Assembly: GCF_028829235.1 (NCBI RefSeq)
Contig: NZ_JAIWJY010000005.1
Span: 1-64,000, forward strand
DNA length: 64,000 nt
Origin: Tenacibaculum larymnensis
Lineage (GTDB): Bacteria; Bacteroidota; Bacteroidia; Flavobacteriales; Flavobacteriaceae
Direction of reading: 5' to 3'
A program made the translations under genes and the position numbers. This document shows, piece after piece, positions 10,377 to 18,274 of this stretch. Every line of letters begins with the position of its first letter. Position 1 is the stretch's first letter. The notes beneath the pieces were generated by a model that saw only the letters and a program-made list of their open reading frames with translations, had not been told where the DNA came from and ran no database searches.

Positions 10377-12034
10377 TTGTCTTTAGAAAGTGTTTGGAAT
10401 AGTGTTGCTAATAACATTACTAATCCACAACCTAAAGCATTTAACCATAAATAAGGTAGCAAGTCAATATACCAAACTACTATAATAATTAATTGTGTAA
10501 TTATTGCTGCAACAAATACCGCATTCCCTTTTACATATTTTATAAAAAAGGCTAATAAGAATATCCCTAGCACGTTTCCGTAAAAAATGGAACCTATAAT
10601 ATTTACGAGTTGAATTAAATTATCAAATAAATTAGCTACACAGGCGACTAAAATTGCTAAAATCCCCCAACCTAAAGTGAACCATTTTGACATTTTCACA
10701 TAATGCTCTTCACTATATTCTATTTTGGTATTGCGTTTGTACAAGTCAATTGCTGTTGTACCTCCTAAAGCGTTTAATTCAGATGCTGTAGAAGACATTG
10801 CTGCTGATAAAATTACCGCTAATAGTAAACCTATTAATCCTTTGGGTAAATTATTTAGAATAAAATGAATAAACACATAATCTTTATCGTTTGTTTCTAC
10901 TAAAGGATCTACTTCTGAAATAATAGTTTTCGCTTCTTCCTTTAGTACTTTATCTTGTTCATTAAACTCTTGAATCTGTGCTACATTCTCAGGAGTTAAC
11001 CCTTCAAAAATCAGCGCTTTTTTTCTTCCTTCAATAAAACGATGTTGCTCTTCTAACTTCACATATTGTTCTATTGTTTCAAAGTTGGAATTTGCTATTG
11101 CTTCTCCTGATTTTGGGTTAAAATTTAATGGTGACGGATTAAACTGATAAAATACAAACACCATTACTCCTACTAACAGAATAAAAAACTGCATCGGTAC
11201 TTTTAACAACCCGTTAAAAATCAATCCTAATTGACTTTCTCTTAATGATTTCCCTGACAAATAGCGCTGTACTTGGCTTTGATCAGTTCCGAAGTAAGAT
11301 AGCATTAAAAATGTTCCTCCTAAAATACCTGTCCAAACAGTATAACGGTTATTTAAATCCCAAGAAAAGTCTAGCACTTTCATTTTATCGGAAGCTCCTG
11401 CAATTTCTAATGCTTTGGTAAATGTAATATCGTCTGGTAAATATTGTAATATCAAGTAAAAAGCTACAAACATTCCTGCGAAAATTACAGCCATTTGTTG
11501 TTTTTGCGTAACACTCACTGCTTTAGTTCCTCCAGAAACAGTATAAATAATTACCAAAACACCAATGATGATATTTAAAGTAATTAAATCCCAACCTAAA
11601 ACTGCTGACAAAATAATAGCTGGGGCAAAAATGGTAATTCCTGCAGCTAATCCACGTTGAATTAAAAACAGAATTGCAGTTAAGGTTCGCGTTTTTTGAT
11701 CGAACCTTCCTTCTAAATATTCGTAAGCTGTGTAAACTTTTAATCGGTGATAAATAGGAATAAACACCAAACAGATAATTACCATTGCTATTGGCAACCC
11801 GAAGTAAAACTGTACAAAGCCCATTCCGCTATGAAACGCTTGTCCTGGAGTAGATAAAAAAGTAATGGCACTGGCTTGTGTTGCCATAACCGACAAACCA
11901 ATCGTCCACCATTTACTTTCGTTTCCTCCTTTTATATAATCTTCAACATTTTTACTTCCTCTGGTTTTCCAAGCTCCATATAAAACAATAAACAATAAGG
12001 TTATTGAAAGAACAATCCAATCTACTATTTGCAT
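10373..12034 (-). CDS. Sodium:solute symporter (SSS family)
   Basis: The 553-residue polytopic membrane protein has the SSS fold: first helix at residues 5-22, then the conserved segment GLSVMATQASAITFLSTPGQ, many hydrophobic helices, and the motif SSTASELNALGGTTAIDLYK late in the protein. A hydrophilic loop of about 80 residues lies between mid and late helices. It should use the sodium gradient to import a small solute; the substrate (sugar, amino acid, organic acid) cannot be read from the sequence. It starts 3 nt after the stop of a 34-aa membrane protein, suggesting translational coupling, and follows a lipoprotein gene on the same strand. Confidence 0.92.
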   Translation of the reverse strand: MQIVDWIVLSITLLFIVLYGAWKTRGSKNVEDYIKGGNESKWWTIGLSVMATQASAITFLSTPGQAFHSGMGFVQFYFGLPIAMVIICLVFIPIYHRLKVYTAYEYLEGRFDQKTRTLTAILFLIQRGLAAGITIFAPAIILSAVLGWDLITLNIIIGVLVIIYTVSGGTKAVSVTQKQQMAVIFAGMFVAFYLILQYLPDDITFTKALEIAGASDKMKVLDFSWDLNNRYTVWTGILGGTFLMLSYFGTDQSQVQRYLSGKSLRESQLGLIFNGLLKVPMQFFILLVGVMVFVFYQFNPSPLNFNPKSGEAIANSNFETIEQYVKLEEQHRFIEGRKKALIFEGLTPENVAQIQEFNEQDKVLKEEAKTIISEVDPLVETNDKDYVFIHFILNNLPKGLIGLLLAVILSAAMSSTASELNALGGTTAIDLYKRNTKIEYSEEHYVKMSKWFTLGWGILAILVACVANLFDNLIQLVNIIGSIFYGNVLGIFLLAFFIKYVKGNAVFVAAIITQLIIIVVWYIDLLPYLWLNALGCGLVMLLATLFQTLSKDN

Positions 12035-12037
12035 GGT

Positions 12038-12142
12038 TTATTTTGTATATATGTTAGTGATTATATAAAATAACACGATGTATACTAAGTTAGCCACTAA
12101 GACTAACGTGTATTCTTTTTTCCATACATACTTTTTATCCAT
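12038..12142 (-). CDS. 34-aa single-span membrane protein coupled to the SSS symporter
   Basis: An ORF of 34 codons plus stop starts with ATG at 12142. The N-terminus is charged (MDKKYVWKKEY) and is followed by one hydrophobic helix (about residues 12-29) and a short polar end. The stop is separated by only 3 nt from the symporter ATG, and the upstream lipoprotein gene ends 22 nt away, so it fits tightly into an operon. Small membrane partners accompany some other SSS transporters (YhdT with PanF, the DUF485 protein YjcH with ActP). A helper role is inferred from that and from position; no named family was recognised. Confidence 0.7.
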   Translation of the reverse strand: MDKKYVWKKEYTLVLVANLVYIVLFYIITNIYTK

Positions 12143-12164
12143 ACTTTGTTTGTTTATTAGTTGA

Positions 12165-12926
12165 TTATTGTTTTGGTTTCTCGTAAAAACTATTAGCTAA
12201 AGATGCTTCGTTTAACAAAGGCATTTTAAACTGAATTGGTTCTCTTGCTGGTTCCGTTGGTTGCCCGTTTTCATCTTTAGCATACCAAGTTATGGATTTT
12301 GGTAACAACAAACCGTTAACATTTTCCCAATCGTTGTATCTTATAATTTTATACGCATCGGTTGGTTCTTTACTAAAAAAGGTAACCGTATACCCTAACC
12401 AAGCCATTTGTTTTGTTTCTGGGTGGTAAAATATAAAATAATTATCATCTGGTGAAGTTCCAACGTTTGCTTTGTATGAAATTTTTATTCCTGGGTAAGT
12501 TACTCCTTCATAAATTAGTGGATTTGTTTCTGAATATACAATACCATCATCTGCTAACACAAAAGGCATTGCATAAAAATAAAAATATAAGTTATAATAA
12601 AACTCAGGATTCCCTTTAAAAGCGGTTGAGTCTTGTTGTTGTAACCACACTTCTGTTCCGTCAAAGCCTAAAGAATATTCTGGTGAATTCACTACTGTTT
12701 TTCGTGAATGTAAATCTGTAGTATGCTCTTCATTTTTTAATGTGAATGACAATGTTTTCATTTTCTTCCATTGTTCAATTCCCCCATGTTCTTTTAAAAC
12801 TTCTTCTAAAGCTTTTGGGTATTTTGATACTGCTACCTCTTCTTTGTTACTTGTTTCCTTTTTAATTTCTTTTTTACACGCTATTGAAACAAGAGCTATA
12901 GTTATTAGTAGTACTATTTTTTTCAT
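12165..12926 (-). CDS. DUF6503-like lipoprotein
   Basis: The 253-residue protein has a lipoprotein signal with lipobox VSIAC (Cys17), a Lys/Glu-rich linker, then a beta-rich body (EHTTDLHSRKTVV, GFDGTEVWLQQQD, WENVNGLLLPKSI) typical of the Bacteroidota DUF6503 group. These are periplasmic or outer-membrane lipoproteins without known activity. It is the first gene of a unit continuing into the 34-aa protein and the SSS symporter, so it may act in binding or handling the same solute; that is inference. The family name is from memory of the pattern, moderately sure. Confidence 0.75.
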   Translation of the reverse strand: MKKIVLLITIALVSIACKKEIKKETSNKEEVAVSKYPKALEEVLKEHGGIEQWKKMKTLSFTLKNEEHTTDLHSRKTVVNSPEYSLGFDGTEVWLQQQDSTAFKGNPEFYYNLYFYFYAMPFVLADDGIVYSETNPLIYEGVTYPGIKISYKANVGTSPDDNYFIFYHPETKQMAWLGYTVTFFSKEPTDAYKIIRYNDWENVNGLLLPKSITWYAKDENGQPTEPAREPIQFKMPLLNEASLANSFYEKPKQ

Positions 12927-12979
12927 GATAATTGATTTATTCTGATTGGTCGAAACTGCCGCTAAAAATTACAGTAAAA

Positions 12980-13015
12980 ATAAAAAAACTCTCTAAAATA
13001 CATTTAGAGAGTTTT
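12980..13015 (-). terminator. Terminator after the di-heme peroxidase gene
   Basis: A perfect 13-bp stem (12985-12997 with 13003-13015) has a 5-nt loop. Read on the minus strand it runs into a T-rich tail just after the peroxidase stop. Confidence 0.8.
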
Positions 13016-13041
13016 ATGTTAACTTATAAAAATTGAATGAA

Positions 13042-14835
13042 TTATTCATCCGTTAAGGCTTCCATAAAAGCTATTAGGTCTTTAATTTCTTTTTCTGACA
13101 AATTCAATTTATCTAATGGTAACGTTTGATTTGGAACTTTATATCCTAATCCTTGTCCACCACCTTTATTATAAAAATCAACTACTTGTTCTAAGGTTTC
13201 ATATACCCCATTATGCATATAGGGAGCCGTTTTGGATACATTACGAACGGTAGAAGTTTTGAAAAAGTATTTTCGTTCTTCAGTTTTAAATATATCATAA
13301 GCACCTAGGTCATCATCTAACCCTGTTTCTTCTAAATTTGGAACTCCTATAGACTCTACCTCAGTCTCAGTAAAATTAGGAGGAACTGTTCCGTTAAACA
13401 CAGGTGGAAAGTGGCAGGTCGCGCATTTTGCTTTTCCCATAAAAAGATTAAAACCGTTGATTTCAGATGTTGTTAAGGTGTTTTCTTTATTATTGATGTT
13501 TTTATCAAACTTTGAGCTAAAGTCTCCTAAACTTCTAATGTAATTTGCCATCGCGTTTCTGATATTAAAATCAGTTACTTTTCCATATAAATCAGTAAAT
13601 GATTTCGTATACACACTATCACTTTTTACAGTTTCTGTCAAATTTTCTAAATTAGTATGAAACTCATTTTTATTTTCAACAACTCCAACAATTTGTCCTT
13701 CTAAACTTCCTGCTCTTCCATCATGAAAAAAAGTTTGTTGATACGCAGCATACGGTAGTGTTGGTGTATTTCTTTTTTGCTTCGGAAAAGTTGCTAATCC
13801 ATCTGTAAAAGCTTTGTCTTTAATATGACAAGTAGCACAGCTCATAACACCGTCTTTTGATAAGCTTTTATCGTTGAATAATTTTTTTCCTAAAGCTATT
13901 TTTTCATCTGACATTGCGTTTTCTAACTGATGATAGTCATTAAAGAAATTAATATTAAATGTTTCTTTAGAAAATAACGAAGTGATATTGTTATTAAATG
14001 CCATAGTTAATGGAAACTCCACTTTCCAATCTTCCGAAGTTTTCGCTAATAGCTCCAATTGCTTATGCGCATGGTTTTTTATAAAATCATAGCGGTTAAA
14101 CGACTCAAAATCGCCTTTTTGTAATACTTTTTGAGCTATTTGTAGCTCATTTAAAAAATCGCTATATAAACTGTCTTTTGAAAACTCACTTTTATACGTA
14201 TTTATAATAAAAAATAAGGTTTCGTAATTTGTTTTTGCTTCTATTAATGATTGTTCTAATACTGGTGAGTCAAAACCTGTAATTCCCACCAAAGCTATAC
14301 GAGCAATTTGATCGCGTAACAACCACAAAATATGATGCTTTTTTAAATACAATGTATTGTTTGCCGCTATTAGTTTTAGTCTATTTTTGGTTATATTTAC
14401 AGTATCTTTTAAAGCAACAACCTCAACTTCATTTTCATGCAACAACTCTTCTATAACCTGAAATCCAAAAGGGTTTCTTATGTTTATGTTTGTAGCATCT
14501 TCTTCATCTATTCTTAAAAGATTAGGACTATTTAAGCTCTTATAATTTTCTTTATCAACGAATGATAAAATAGGCTCTATTAACTTAAACTCTCTTCTTG
14601 CTAATTTGTATTTTTTCAGTTTTTCTGAGACCTCTTCAACAGCATTAATTTCTTCTAAATTTGAAATACAGCTGTCAAGATGTTTTGAATAGTATTCCTG
14701 AACTCTAGCTACTAAAGCTTGATTATCAACTTTTGTATAACTCGCTGTTTTTTCTTGTTTACAACTAATTATAGATACTAGAAAAAGACACATGATAATA
14801 TGTGCCTTTTTTATTTTTTTAAAATTGTTTGTCAT
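13042..14835 (-). CDS. Di-heme cytochrome c peroxidase/MauG-family lipoprotein with helical N-terminal domain
   Basis: The 597-residue exported lipoprotein has lipobox SIISC (Cys25). The C-terminal half (from about residue 300) is a CcpA/MauG domain: two heme-attachment CATCH motifs near residues 330 and 470, the FHDGRAGSLEGQ segment, and a late PYMHNGVYETLEQVVDFYN block holding the distal Met/His region. The first ~280 residues are mainly helical and not part of the peroxidase family; the RREFKLIEPIL segment recalls imelysin-type helical proteins, but this is uncertain. The family reduces H2O2 or oxidises partners in the periplasm. The start overlaps the PhoX stop (TAATG), so the two are translationally coupled. 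Confidence 0.88.
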   Translation of the reverse strand: MTNNFKKIKKAHIIMCLFLVSIISCKQEKTASYTKVDNQALVARVQEYYSKHLDSCISNLEEINAVEEVSEKLKKYKLARREFKLIEPILSFVDKENYKSLNSPNLLRIDEEDATNINIRNPFGFQVIEELLHENEVEVVALKDTVNITKNRLKLIAANNTLYLKKHHILWLLRDQIARIALVGITGFDSPVLEQSLIEAKTNYETLFFIINTYKSEFSKDSLYSDFLNELQIAQKVLQKGDFESFNRYDFIKNHAHKQLELLAKTSEDWKVEFPLTMAFNNNITSLFSKETFNINFFNDYHQLENAMSDEKIALGKKLFNDKSLSKDGVMSCATCHIKDKAFTDGLATFPKQKRNTPTLPYAAYQQTFFHDGRAGSLEGQIVGVVENKNEFHTNLENLTETVKSDSVYTKSFTDLYGKVTDFNIRNAMANYIRSLGDFSSKFDKNINNKENTLTTSEINGFNLFMGKAKCATCHFPPVFNGTVPPNFTETEVESIGVPNLEETGLDDDLGAYDIFKTEERKYFFKTSTVRNVSKTAPYMHNGVYETLEQVVDFYNKGGGQGLGYKVPNQTLPLDKLNLSEKEIKDLIAFMEALTDE

Positions 14836-16295
14836 TATCTATCTAATCCTTGAACTACATATAATTGACTTCCTTCCTTTCTTGTTTCTGCTGCATCATT
14901 TGCCATAGGATCAGTAAACGCTCCTCCATCAGCAGGTTCCCAACCATGATTTTGAGTAATTAATAAAAAAGTATTACTTACACCAATAGTTTCAGAAATA
15001 TCAATCATACCAGTGATTTCCCATGCACTATCTTGATAAGATGCTCCATAACCTTTAGCTGATGCTGTAACCTGATCACACTCTAACACCTTCTTTAACT
15101 CTCCTGTTTTTAAATTATACTGATATAAACTTGTAGCATGATTTTTTTCTCCATCAAAATATCCGTTTGGATCTTCTTGAATGTACGCATAGTTTTCAGT
15201 TACTACAATATTATCAGGACTATGGAAAAGCCTTGCTTTACCTTCTAATTTATCACCATCTAATACACAAGTAATTTTTGCTACTCCTGTAGGGTCGTTT
15301 TCATTTAACTCTACTTTATAAACACGTCCATAGATACTTCCTTTTCCTACTAAACCATCTTTTTTACGTCCTGTTACACAAAAATAGATTTCACGGTTGT
15401 TTTTAGCTGAACCTCTTCTCCAGTCAATATCCTCTAAGCGAGAGAATCCCATTACTCCTTTTTCTTTAGCTTCCGCATCTAATAAATCGATATTCTTTTC
15501 GGTTAACTCAACAAAAGAGGCATTGTAAGTTGTACCTTCTTTCATATCTACCTCATAAGTAATACCTTCATCCGTTACTTTTAAACCATATAATTTACCA
15601 CCTTCTAAATCTCCTCTATCACCTACATACATTCCTAATTGACCTGAAGGAACTTCATTATCTGAATGATCATCTCCAATAAATACAACAGTTTTATCTG
15701 CGTACGCATCTTTACCAATTGCCACTGCATTTTCTGTAGACCATTGCCCCATAGCTGTTAACATTCTTGGAGTACTTGCTGCTGAAGCATTTTTTAAAGG
15801 ATCAGTTGCAAAAACCCCTTTAGAAGCTCCTCCCCATTCTCCTCCAGATAAGTATAATGGACCAAAACCATGTTCTGCTTCAGTAATTAATGAACCTGAA
15901 CACTGAGCTGTACTTGCTGTTGCATTCGCATTTAAAATATATTCACCATGTACAGGCTTAAATGTTTTATCTAATTTAATACGAGCAATTGAATAATCTG
16001 CCTCTATATTATTAATTAAAGTATAAGTACCGTCTGAATTTCTCATTAAACCAGCTCCATCTGCCATAGAACCGTATACAAAGTTTGGAGCATCTTCTAA
16101 TTTATCTTCAGATGATAATAAAGGAAAGATGTTTACTCCAGAAAACTCTGATTCTAATTTTAAAAAGTTTGGAGTTATAGAATGTGCTTTTAATTCAATT
16201 GAATCTCCTTGGTTAGGTGTACTATCAGAATCACAAGATGTTAAAGCAATTGCACCACAAACACCAAAGAATCCTAATTTAAGTAAGTTTTTCAT
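14835..16295 (-). CDS. phoX: PhoX-like (DUF839) lipoprotein phosphatase
   Basis: The chosen start is the ATG at 16295, which begins directly with a lipoprotein signal (lipobox ALTSC); an upstream in-frame start at 16337 would add 14 non-signal residues. The resulting 486-residue protein is a DUF839/PhoX-type beta-propeller-like enzyme with segments such as TEAEHGFGPLYLSGGEW, VFIGDDHSDNE, FSRLEDIDWRRGSAKNNREIYF and a late DSAWEITGMIDISE. Known PhoX enzymes are Ca/Fe-dependent alkaline phosphatases that scavenge phosphate outside the cell; some DUF839 proteins have other roles. It is followed with 1-base overlap by a di-heme peroxidase. No Pho box was identified. Confidence 0.82.
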   Translation of the reverse strand: MKNLLKLGFFGVCGAIALTSCDSDSTPNQGDSIELKAHSITPNFLKLESEFSGVNIFPLLSSEDKLEDAPNFVYGSMADGAGLMRNSDGTYTLINNIEADYSIARIKLDKTFKPVHGEYILNANATASTAQCSGSLITEAEHGFGPLYLSGGEWGGASKGVFATDPLKNASAASTPRMLTAMGQWSTENAVAIGKDAYADKTVVFIGDDHSDNEVPSGQLGMYVGDRGDLEGGKLYGLKVTDEGITYEVDMKEGTTYNASFVELTEKNIDLLDAEAKEKGVMGFSRLEDIDWRRGSAKNNREIYFCVTGRKKDGLVGKGSIYGRVYKVELNENDPTGVAKITCVLDGDKLEGKARLFHSPDNIVVTENYAYIQEDPNGYFDGEKNHATSLYQYNLKTGELKKVLECDQVTASAKGYGASYQDSAWEITGMIDISETIGVSNTFLLITQNHGWEPADGGAFTDPMANDAAETRKEGSQLYVVQGLDR

Positions 16296-16528
16296 TATTC
16301 TGTTAATTTTTGTTTTATGTCCGCAAATCAACAACACTTACTTTAAGAAGTTCTTAGCTGTAGTTTAAATCTACCTCATCAAAAGGTTACCAACTTTAAC
16401 TAAACTTAAACAGTTCTATACATCTACTTTTCATAACTTTCTGTAAACACTAGTTATTACCGATATAGTATTTAACCATCTCTTAACTTACCTACCCCAT
16501 ATTACTTCGGAGCATATATCTTTTTTCT

Positions 16529-16558
16529 AAAAAAAAAGAGCACCTTAAAAGGCACTCT
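16529..16558 (-). terminator. Terminator overlapping the stop of a 25-codon ORF, upstream of phoX
   Basis: On the minus strand an 8-bp stem (16558-16551 with 16544-16537, two G-U pairs) with a 6-nt loop is followed by nine or more Ts. The loop contains the TAA of the 25-codon ORF, an arrangement seen in leader-peptide attenuators. Confidence 0.65.
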
Positions 16559-16622
16559 TAGTTTGCATCAAGTTTTTACTTTGGTTAGAGTAAAAAATCA
16601 TTTTGTTTTTCTTTTTCTTCAT
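16545..16622 (-). CDS. Candidate 25-aa leader peptide upstream of phoX
   Basis: The ORF has ATG at 16622, 25 codons and TAA inside the terminator loop at 16545-16547. The product begins MKKKKNKMIFYSN and is basic and polar with no known family. A -7 element (TATTTTTG, complement of 16699-16706) lies about 76 nt upstream. Because a ribosome finishing at this stop would cover the hairpin, the ORF could control readthrough towards phoX about 230 nt further on. Existence of a translated peptide is a hypothesis from layout only; the ORF is short enough to be chance. Confidence 0.35.
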   Translation of the reverse strand: MKKKKNKMIFYSNQSKNLMQTKSAF

Positions 16623-16698
16623 AGAACTTTCCCTACGACGTGATATAATTCCCCATTTTATATCTTAACCTTATTGAAGGCTTAAATTTTAACCGAGA

Positions 16699-16706
16699 CA
16701 AAAATA
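16699..16706 (-). promoter_or_regulatory. -7 element (TATTTTTG) for the minus-strand leader unit
   Basis: Read on the minus strand the bases are TATTTTTG, fitting TAnnTTTG. The double palindrome at 16728-16766 lies just upstream, where an activator or repressor could bind. No -33 TTG is evident. Confidence 0.4.
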
Positions 16707-16727
16707 AACCGTCTAATTTTCTTTTTG

Positions 16728-16766
16728 GTAAGTCACTGACTTACTTTTAGTAAGTCAGTGACTTAC
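16728..16766. repeat. 17-bp perfect inverted repeat, each arm itself palindromic
   Basis: Arms 16728-16744 and 16750-16766 are exact reverse complements around a TTTTA spacer. Each arm is an 8-base inverted repeat (GTAAGTCA / TGACTTAC) around one central base, so the 8-mer occurs four times in alternating orientation. It lies between two divergent small units. It could be a double operator or a cruciform; a T-run follows on the plus side only, so a plus-strand terminator is a weaker alternative. Confidence 0.75.
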
Positions 16767-16841
16767 TTTTTCACCAAAATGGACCAAAAAAGACCCTAAA
16801 AGCTAAAAATATTGTTAAAACAATAATTATTTAAAATTTTA

Positions 16842-16849
16842 TATATTTG
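16842..16849 (+). promoter_or_regulatory. -7 element (TATATTTG) for the 44-codon ORF
   Basis: TATATTTG ends 6 nt before the ATG at 16856, so the transcript would start at or next to the start codon. The nearest upstream TTG (16812-16814) is too far for an ideal -33 element. Confidence 0.5.
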
Positions 16850-16855
16850 CTTTTC

Positions 16856-16990
16856 ATGAAAAAAATGAATTTACATATAGCACAAGAGCTTGTTAGCTTA
16901 ACATGTGGTTTTCGCGGGAATCCTGATGAAGGAATCTTTCGAAACAGGACGTTGTATGTTAATTATAATGAAAACTCAAATATGATTTGA
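16856..16990 (+). CDS. Candidate 44-aa small protein of unknown function
   Basis: The ORF runs from ATG (16856) to TGA with 44 codons, between a good -7 element and a strong terminator 21 nt after the stop. The product begins MKKMNLHIAQELVSL and is mostly polar with one Cys (residue 17) and no signal or membrane helix. No family was recognised. The unit (about 190 nt transcript) could equally be a non-coding small RNA. Existence of a transcript is fairly likely; coding is unproven. Confidence 0.4.
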   Translation: MKKMNLHIAQELVSLTCGFRGNPDEGIFRNRTLYVNYNENSNMI

Positions 16991-17011
16991 TTATAATAAC
17001 TAATAATATAT

Positions 17012-17050
17012 AAAGCGTCCAATTAATTTTGGACGCTTTTTTTTATTTTT
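17012..17050 (+). terminator. Terminator of the 44-codon unit
   Basis: A perfect 11-bp stem (17012-17022 with 17029-17039) contains GCGTCC/GGACGC, has a TTAATT loop and is followed by long T-runs. Confidence 0.85.
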
Positions 17051-17228
17051 TTTTTGAAAAATGGAATTTTAATTTAAAACATATTAAAAACTCTTAATTG
17101 AACTCTAAGAAACTAACGTACAAAACGTTACAAAAACACTACTTATCTGGATATTATCCGGACAGCCCCCTTTTACTTTAAAAACAACATAAAACACTGA
17201 TTAACAATGTTTTAAATACTTAAAACAC

Positions 17229-17258
17229 TTGTTTTATTGTAAAATTTTCGTATATTTG
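17229..17258 (+). promoter_or_regulatory. Complete Bacteroidota promoter for the 38-codon unit
   Basis: TTG (17229-17231), 19 nt, then TATATTTG (17251-17258). Two direct copies of ATACTTAATTA follow at 17263-17273 and 17278-17288 in the presumed 5' leader, a possible regulator site. Confidence 0.6.
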
Positions 17259-17317
17259 TACCATACTTAATTAAGGTATACTTAATTAGTATTATTAATA
17301 AATAATAATTTAAAACT

Positions 17318-17434
17318 ATGGTATTAACTAACATAAACAAAAGTATCAGCTTAGCTTACATAAAAGGGGCTGGTTACAGAACAAAAAAAGACAAGGATGT
17401 TTATTGTGGAGCAAAATATTTAATGAGGAATTAG
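17318..17434 (+). CDS. Candidate 38-aa small protein of unknown function
   Basis: The ORF runs from ATG (17318) to TAG with 38 codons, 59 nt after a well-formed promoter, with a 15-bp terminator 27 nt after the stop. The product starts MVLTNINKSISLAYIKGAG and is basic with one Cys near the end. There is no signal peptide or known motif. Like the 44-codon unit before it, it has its own promoter and a terminator built on GCGTC/GACGC. It may be a small regulatory RNA rather than a gene. Confidence 0.4.
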   Translation: MVLTNINKSISLAYIKGAGYRTKKDKDVYCGAKYLMRN

Positions 17435-17461
17435 CAATTATTCTACACTTATATATAACAC

Positions 17462-17494
17462 AAAAGCGTCTTTTTTAAAAAAGACGCTTTTTTT
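17462..17494 (+). terminator. Terminator of the 38-codon unit
   Basis: A perfect 30-base palindrome (17462-17476 with 17477-17491) contains GCGTC/GACGC and is followed by a T-run. It closely resembles the terminator at 17012. Confidence 0.85.
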
Positions 17495-17575
17495 ATTAAA
17501 AAAACACATTTTCAACAAGTTAAAACTTGTATAATTCGTTTTTTTTCACTATATTAAGAAGACAAAATAAATGCT

Positions 17576-17955
17576 ATGAAAACATTAAAATTGCACATAC
17601 TAAATGAAAAAGGACGTTTACTCATTAAACAAGAACGCTTACTAAAATCATCTTCATTATTAATAATGTTGTCACTATTTTAGAATCAGAAATCAACTAG
17701 CGTTCATTAAAAAAAATTGCAAACGCTTCCTTTATGACAAAGTAGAGTTTCCTGAAGTCTGTTGTACTCAATAGGCCTTAGTAGTAACGCATCTTCATGA
17801 ATTGATGTTTCTATCAATTTAATTCTACCTACTACCCAAACACTTGGGTTAGATGACTATTGCCTCATTTAAAAAATGATGTAATACACACGAAAATTTA
17901 TTTCGATGCTATACGAGCTGCACATGCGGCTAGGAAAACTATTGTCAAAATTTAA
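17576..17955 (+). pseudogene. Possible eroded coding region
   Basis: No long frame exists here, but protein-like fragments lie in shifting frames: a 35-codon ORF at 17576-17683 (starts MKTLKLHILNEKGRLL), a stretch from 17685 reading IRNQLAFIKKNCKRFLYDK, and a stretch ending at 17955 reading YFDAIRAAHAARKTIVKI. This could be a decayed gene, an RNA, or chance. A weak inverted repeat AGCGTT/AACGCT (17699-17727) lies inside. Nothing here is recognised. Confidence 0.25.
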
Positions 17956-17966
17956 AAATTGAAATT

Positions 17967-18197
17967 ATGAGAACTTTAAAATTTACACTACTAATAAGCA
18001 TGTTATTTTTGTTAACTACAAGTTGTACAGACTTAACAGAAGATATTGTACCAAACAACACTGTTAACCAAACAGAATTAGTTACAAGTACTAATGTACC
18101 TACCGATGGTACCAGCGATGACGGTACTGGTGGAACTACCGACCTTGACACAGGTGGTAGTGATGGTAGCGGTAATGATGGTGGTAAAGGAAACTAA
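17967..18197 (+). CDS. 76-aa lipoprotein with Thr/Asp/Gly-rich tail
   Basis: The ATG at 17967 opens onto a lipoprotein signal with lipobox LTTSC (Cys20). The mature part is a low-complexity acidic chain (repeats of T, D, S, G) ending DGGKGN. It should be a small, disordered, membrane-anchored lipoprotein; no function is known. A strong terminator follows 17 nt after the stop, so it is a monocistronic unit just before the sensor kinase. Confidence 0.72.
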   Translation: MRTLKFTLLISMLFLLTTSCTDLTEDIVPNNTVNQTELVTSTNVPTDGTSDDGTGGTTDLDTGGSDGSGNDGGKGN

Positions 18198-18214
18198 CCT
18201 TTATTAATAAACCA

Positions 18215-18247
18215 AGCCTTTAACTCTTGTTAAAGGCTTTTTTTTTT
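18215..18247 (+). terminator. Terminator after the 76-aa lipoprotein
   Basis: A perfect 11-bp stem (18215-18225 with 18230-18240) has a TCTT loop and a run of Ts. The T-run merges into the promoter of the sensor kinase. Confidence 0.85.
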
Positions 18248-18254
18248 AGATTTG
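18228..18254 (+). promoter_or_regulatory. Promoter of the sensor kinase operon, overlapping the terminator
   Basis: TTG (18228-18230), 16 nt, then TAGATTTG (18247-18254), 20 nt before the ATG at 18275. The spacer is slightly short. The promoter is embedded in the terminator hairpin of the previous gene. Confidence 0.5.
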
Positions 18255-18274
18255 CTTCCCTACATAAAATTAAG

